Assembly: GCA_009733575.1 (NCBI GenBank)
Contig: ML769404.1
Span: 124,001-188,000, forward strand
DNA: 64,000 nucleotides
Direction: 5' to 3'
Source: Gymnopus androsaceus JB14
Lineage: Eukaryota; Basidiomycota; Agaricomycetes; Agaricales; Omphalotaceae
Numbering within the stretch: position 1 is the first letter of the stretch; every line of letters starts with the position of its first letter. The notes under the pieces were generated by a model, which saw only the letters and a program-made list of their open reading frames with translations, was not told where the DNA came from and searched no databases. The position numbers and the translations under genes were made by a program. Shown piece after piece: positions 59,208 through 64,000 of the stretch.

Positions 59208-59433
59208 GCGCGTTTCTTTCCTTCTCCCGAATCTCTGACTTGCGAGTAGCAGCTAGTCGTCTGACATCCTCATCAGCCATCCACACGTCCACGTCCACCA
59301 ATGATTTTTCACGTATTTCAGGGAAGAAGTTTGTGTGTGTGTGTAAAGCCGATATCAAGCCCAGTTTCAGCTCTGAAGCTCAGCGCGGCGTTACATACAG
59401 TTGAAGATCCCAGGGCAAAAGATTCAAAAAGGC
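59208..59433 (-). repeat. Dispersed repeat, copy 2
   Basis: Diverged copy of 56519-56722, in the same orientation. It carries an inserted GT dinucleotide run (TTTGTGTGTGTGTG near 59330) and ends with GATCCCAGGGCAAAAGA. On the minus strand part still reads WMADEDVRRL, then KSEIREKERNARF, before a stop. Confidence 0.7.
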
Positions 59434-59602
59434 GCCTATTTGCTCCTGAATGGTTGTCCTTAGTCGGCTATGCATGTATGTATGTCAACTTTCAAGAACG
59501 TGAATGAATTTTCCGTCTGTCACGGTACACTCGGCGCGTTGATGGCGTTACAAGTTTTGAAGTTGGGCGCAGCGTCATTCATCCTTTCCTTTCTTTTTCT
59601 TC

Positions 59603-61447
59603 ATGAGCAACACCTTCATTGTAGATGACCAGGACGCGAGCATAGAGTATACTGGTCACTGGAATGTTTCCGGGCAGCAGCCAGATTTCAGCCATACAGC
59701 CTCGTCTGGCTCTGCTGGCGCCACGATGTCGTTTTCTTTCTCAGGTAAAACATATCCGATGTTAGGTATTTTCATTCATCGAATTTAGTATTCTTCATAT
59801 TTAGGAAACTTCATAACTGCTGTCGGAGACTTCTTCGCAGGCGGTACTTGCGATGCTAGCTTTTCAATCGATGGAGCTAGTCCAACCAACGTTACATCCC
59901 CCGCCACGAACGATAATCAGTATCAGCAAACACTCTGGACCTCGCCAACTCTCAACGATGGAAATCATACACTCTTTTACACTGTCTCTTCTTGCAATAG
60001 CTCTGGGTCATTTGTTTGGCTCGACTATCTATTATACAACTCTTCCAACGCATCAGTGACTGGTGCAACTCATTCTTTGACAATACAGATTCGAGTATAT
60101 CATATTCTGGTACATGGAATTCAACATCGGGAGAGGATGACTTCCGAGGGACGGTAACCGGTCTCTGGGCAGGGCGGTTCTTTCCAGTTTGATTTTGACG
60201 GTGAGTAGTGATTTTTGTCGTATCAGAAGTCGGCAGTTTGAATTATCATTGGCTTGCAAAAAAATACAGGTACATCCGTGCAAGTATATGGAGTGGTGGA
60301 CAACTCTACGGTGGGCGAAGTGACTGAAGCATCCTTTTCGGTGGATGGCTCTTCCCCCGTAAGTTATACGGCTGTTACCTCCAGCAATTTGTTGCACAAT
60401 TCCCAGTTTTTTGCTTCCCGACTTCTCAACCCGGGTCAACATAAATTGACAGTCATCAATACGGGCGATTTTCCTATTTGGGTAGACTACCTTGTCGTTC
60501 GAGGACAGGCAGCTGTTGGCGATAATACGATGCCAGCTAACAACTCGAACAGCCTGAATCGGCATCAAATTTCTGTCATAGTTGGATCAGTCGTTGGAGG
60601 TGTTTGTGGAATTATCCTACTAGTCGCACTAGCAGTTTTATTATATCGGAAACGCCAGACGATACCGTCTTTGTCCAAGCGTCCAAAAAAAGATGCACGA
60701 CATCACGATGTCGATCCACCACCTGGACCGATAGGTAAGCTCATACATTACCACCGGTCCATTTCGCTTGCTGAACACAGATCAGATTTCGAGCCTCATC
60801 GTCCTAAATTTACTGCTTACGACTCGGGCTCATCCCTGTTGAAGGCCGCTAATAGCTCTGTAGAGATGCATTCCTTAGCTCGAGGACGACAACCTTACTC
60901 GAGCGATTCTTCCCCTTGTGGTACTCCCCGTTCAAGCAACCGACCTCTCGAGGCTTCCGAGGAGGGGTACCGTGACGAAGAAATCTACGTCGGACAGTCC
61001 GTGCAGCTGACGCGCGAAGGAACCTACAACACTCTTCCAAATCCTTACTCCATCCGAAACAGTCAGAGCTATCGCTCCGAGAGCTCACACACCCATTCCG
61101 TGGATCCAAATGTCACTCTGTATTCATCGTCGAATATGCATGCTCATATGGATGAAACGCAGCGGCTAACTAAAACCCCTTCTGAAAGCTCAGCAGCCAT
61201 AGGCACTAGTGATGGTTACGGCTATACATTCACTCCTGTTCACCGCATGCGCAGGATAGCAAACATGGATGCCAGTGACGAGGATAATCTGTCTGTCGCC
61301 GAGCTCAAACGACGTCAGAGCCAGCTCTTCTTACTGTCCGTTGACGGGATGGCTGCTTTGCCGTTGGTGCATACAGATAGTGGTCTTCGTATGCACTCGC
61401 ATCCGGAAGCACAGGCGGAGCTGCCACCTGTCTATTCGGCGGAGTAA
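59603..61447 (+). CDS. Single-pass membrane protein with two beta-sandwich-like repeats
   Basis: Member of a common but unstudied mushroom family. Two similar extracellular units are visible: FIVDDQDASIEYTGHWN...FSFSGNFITAVGD and DNTDSSISYSGTWNST...FQFDFDGTSVQVYG, each followed by a stretch ending in a W/F-V-x-LDYL or W-VDYLVV strand. The single membrane helix is SVIVGSVVGGVCGIILLVAL, then AVLLYRKRQ, followed by a cytosolic Ser-rich tail of about 250 residues ending LPPVYSAE. No signal peptide follows the ATG at 59603, so an upstream exon may exist. Between the two units the frame shifts near 60071-60078 (one base missing) and back near 60161 (one base extra). Confidence 0.7.
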
Positions 61448-62851
61448 TTCTACTTCCACTTTTTCTTTGGTCTTTATTGTTTATTTTGCGTTATGGGACT
61501 CTGTCTTGTCGATGAACTACCTGCTGTACTGATTTACATGAATGATATGCTGTTCTATCCTCCCTTCGACATTTTCATACGACATCATGCCTGTTCATGC
61601 TTCCTCGTACCAAATTATAGTTCAAGTATTTACTATCCGTACCAGTTATTCTCAGAATATTTAATTCGAAGACTCGTGCGCCTAGTTAGCACATGTATAT
61701 AATTATATACTGAGCATGATGATTACTGGTGAAGTTGAGGTGATATCACCCCCTTGGCTCGACTGAGATCGCGAAGCAGATTATTTTTAGAAAAATGTAC
61801 ACCGCTCAGTGTCAACGTCAAGAATATACCTGACATGGCCTAGGTCCTCTCCTCACAAAGATCCTAAAATTATGTTCCCTAGTTGCCACCTTTGTCCTCG
61901 GCCAGACTTCTCTAGGAATTTGACTGAGCGATGGAGTATAGTAGCGCAGCTCTGTGTCAGAATAATCAATAGGGAAGAGAAGCGAATTTAGTGAAAGCAA
62001 TACTTACTTAAAATTCTTCTCTTCCACTTCTGGAGACGTCGCCGCATATAGCCACCCCTACGAGTCAAGGGACAAGAATAATTTGCGCCAGTGGCTGCAA
62101 CAAAAGGCTAGGATTCAACAGGACCTGTCAGATGGTTCAGTAGGAAAGCAGTAAAGATTTTCGGGAGTTGACGCACACCGGCCAATTGGGAATGTAGTCA
62201 TATTACGAGCAAGTGCTTCTGAAGCTCATTGGTGAATGTGTTATTCTGGATCGTAATTTACGACCTGAGTATGATGAAAAAAGCGGCTCTCGGAATGACA
62301 GACAACTCTGATAACCCATATCTCCTCCTCCAAGTCCCTCAAGGGGAATGAAAATCAGGAGTTCCACATTATGAATCTCGATCCCATCAGGGCTGAGCGT
62401 ACATAGCCATATTGGTTTTGAAGGTTAAAAATATTTTGACAGTCCCTCTCCTTTCTCTCTTGAATCAGACAGACCGTTGCATTGCCGGACTCGCGTGTGC
62501 ATATAGTCACTATTGGTCAAGGGTACTGCCTGGAATAGAATAGCATGCACTCACAATCCCTCGTTACTGTATCGATCATGAATATCCGGCTTAGGCTCGC
62601 GTTCTATGAAGGCTTCCAGCAGCTTTCTTCGCCGATTTGAGATTCTGTAGTACAAAGTTGATGTACTCGACCCTGGGTAGTATCATGTCCCAATTCTGTG
62701 TTGATCTTCCCAATGGCAGCTAGAGCGCGAGATTCCTGTCGACATAACATGTTGTGGCACGGTGTACTGTCAGCGACCAGGAGGGCATGTGCTTACTATA
62801 CGTGGCACCCTTTCGAGCGAGATTCCTGAACAGTGACGAGGTAGTTGCTGG
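61448..62851. other. Gene-free stretch
   Basis: I see no gene, RNA or repeat in these 1.4 kb apart from short unsupported frames. The first part is the 3' flank of the membrane protein gene. Confidence 0.4.
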
Positions 62852-63214
62852 TCAGGCTGGTTTGGCGGTTGTTGGTTCGCCGACTGGTTGTTTGGAGGCG
62901 GGGCGGGATGTTGCTGGTTTGCCGAAGAAGGGTTCGGAGGCTGCTGTGGTGATGCTGAGTTCCCGGGTATCGCAATTGCCCCAAGTGAGGAGGAGGACCG
63001 TTGTGAGTAGGAGGAGTGCCCCCGGCCATAGAGTCGTCGCAAGGACTACAAAGCAGGTACAATAAAATCGCCGGTGTGTAGAGTACGCAAGAACTAGAGA
63101 AAGCTCGATGAACGAGCACTTGCAGCGACGACTATGGGTCCGCTGGACGTTGATGCCGTTTGCTTGTCTCACGGCTGACACATGGGGCGAGTATTCCGAG
63201 GAAGGCTGGGACAT
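62852..63214 (-). CDS. Possible small single-pass membrane protein
   Basis: An uninterrupted 120-codon frame starts with ATG at 63214. It has a hydrophobic stretch WPGALLLLTTVLLLTWG in the middle and a Lys/Pro/Ala-rich tail (KPATSRPASKQPVGEPTTAK). The tail comes from a degenerate DNA repeat around GTTG.TGGTT.GCCGA at about 62845-62935, which is open in several frames, so the frame could be chance. No family is recognised. Confidence 0.25.
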   Translation of the reverse strand: MSQPSSEYSPHVSAVRQANGINVQRTHSRRCKCSFIELSLVLAYSTHRRFYCTCFVVLATTLWPGALLLLTTVLLLTWGNCDTRELSITTAASEPFFGKPATSRPASKQPVGEPTTAKPA

Positions 63215-63901
63215 TCGTTCTGGTCAAATTTCCACTGTCGAGTCTTCTCCGAGCCTACTCCGGGCTATAGAAGGTGAACAGGGCAAGCAAATGCTGAAAT
63301 ATCAAACGCTATAAGTTCAACTGTTCAAGGGCCTGAAGAAGAATGAGACTTGGAATTGAGAAAAACGAATGGTTCACGCACTAGTACATCTGCTGCAAGA
63401 CTCTTCGTCGGTGTAAGTCCTACTGCGCGTTCCCTTGGTTGAAAGCTTGGGCAAAGTTCTGGATTTGCATGAATTTCATTGCGTACAAGAACAGGAACAG
63501 TAAACGCGGCTGATCTCCCATCTCCAGGCAATCCACAGTTCATCCATGATTTTACTGACTGTATCTCGTTAAGATTCCCGCAATCTGTCCTCCCATTGCC
63601 CAACCCGCCTCTTCACAGTCAAGTCAATAACATCTGGATAACATCCAGACCATTGTCTGCCAAAAGCGTAGTCGAGTTTGATTCAGAAGCCATGAGGGAT
63701 GAATAAATAATGATATTTAAAGGTTATAAGAGTGACTAGCACGAGGCTAACGCGCCAAGTCCATCGACAACGTCGTGGAAGTAGCGAAAGCGCTTATCAA
63801 AAAATCTTAGATTGGCTAATCTTTGGGCGCCTACCGCTCGATTCTCTGATACTTAGTACCAACCGCAACAAATCCTCTCGACGGATCCAAGCAATCCAAA
63901 C
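63215..63901. other. Spacer near the right edge
   Basis: No supported gene. A minus-strand frame from an ATG near 63692 begins plausibly but stops after about 24 codons, with no clear splice continuation. Confidence 0.3.
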
Positions 63902-64000
63902 ATGCCCTGTTCAGATTCTTCCAAATCCACAAGGCTTCGGCTTCGCAGGATCAAAGCATTCGGCGGACGATGTGGGCTGTGCCACGAAGAGAAAGACTCT
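63902..64000 (+). CDS. Possible 5' end of a gene cut by the window edge
   Basis: An ATG at 63902 opens a frame that stays open to the last base (33 codons): a Ser- and Arg-rich start, then FGGRCGLCHEE with a C-x2-C pair. This could be the start of a zinc-binding or HNH-like protein, but it is too short to name. Confidence 0.25.
   Translation, partial: MPCSDSSKSTRLRLRRIKAFGGRCGLCHEEKDS

Noticed and set aside
2522..60170. Genome-wide programmed +1 frameshifting as in Euplotes
   Set aside because: Most breaks do not sit at stop codons or a shared slippery site, and many conserved genes here are unbroken.

Overview
The window is nuclear DNA of a filamentous basidiomycete, most likely an Agaricomycete. 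Genes are broken by many GT-AG introns of about 45-60 bases, some exons are only 6-20 bases long, and the protein set is typical of mushrooms: an HSPA12-type Hsp70-like ATPase, a copper-fist regulator, D-arabinono-lactone oxidase, and a chromodomain protein with a 5-hmdU-DNA-kinase-like helical domain. No ribosomal RNA, CRISPR array or complete transposon was recognised. About 20 protein genes and one intron-containing tRNA gene can be supported.

Layout. 1-2.0 kb: 3' part of a GABA/choline-type permease (+), then tRNA-Pro(UGG). 2.5-4.1 kb: a Gcn4-like bZIP gene (-) with several breaks of frame. 5.2-6.8 kb: an F-box gene that also carries a nucleotidyltransferase-like fold (-). 7.9-12.8 kb: an ERCC6L2-type SNF2 ATPase (-) with a run of four duplicated acidic exons. 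12.9-15.9 kb: gene-poor DNA with decayed tandem duplications. 15.9-22.2 kb: UBE2G1-like E2, RNA polymerase III subunit RPC2 and UBE2G2/Ubc7-like E2, all (+). 22.4-28.0 kb: D-arabinono-1,4-lactone oxidase and the Hsp70-like ATPase (-). 29.6-35.2 kb: UQCC2/Cbp6-like factor (+), NOC2 (-) and a METTL14/KAR4-like protein (-). 36-40.7 kb: the chromodomain/HMUDK-like gene and a large membrane protein with a degenerate Smr-like end (+). 41.6-45.8 kb: Golgi pH regulator and copper-fist factor (-). 47.2-48.2 kb: SFT2 (+). 48.4-55.3 kb: NUP192/NUP205 (-). 55.7-56.2 kb: a small unknown gene (+). 57.8-58.4 kb: Hsp20 with heat-shock elements (-). 59.6-61.4 kb: a single-pass membrane protein (+). The last 2.5 kb holds only weak candidates.

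Most genes are housekeeping functions with no operon-like logic. Two themes stand out. Two paralogous ER-type ubiquitin-conjugating enzymes flank RPC2. Many otherwise well-conserved genes also show single-base frame breaks, mostly apparent insertions. These hit proteins expected to be essential (NUP192, NOC2), so an uncorrected assembly is the simplest explanation; gene models here should be checked against RNA before any gene is called broken. The most unusual gene is the chromodomain protein with the HMUDK-like helical domain, which points to modified-thymine DNA chemistry or its readers in fungi.
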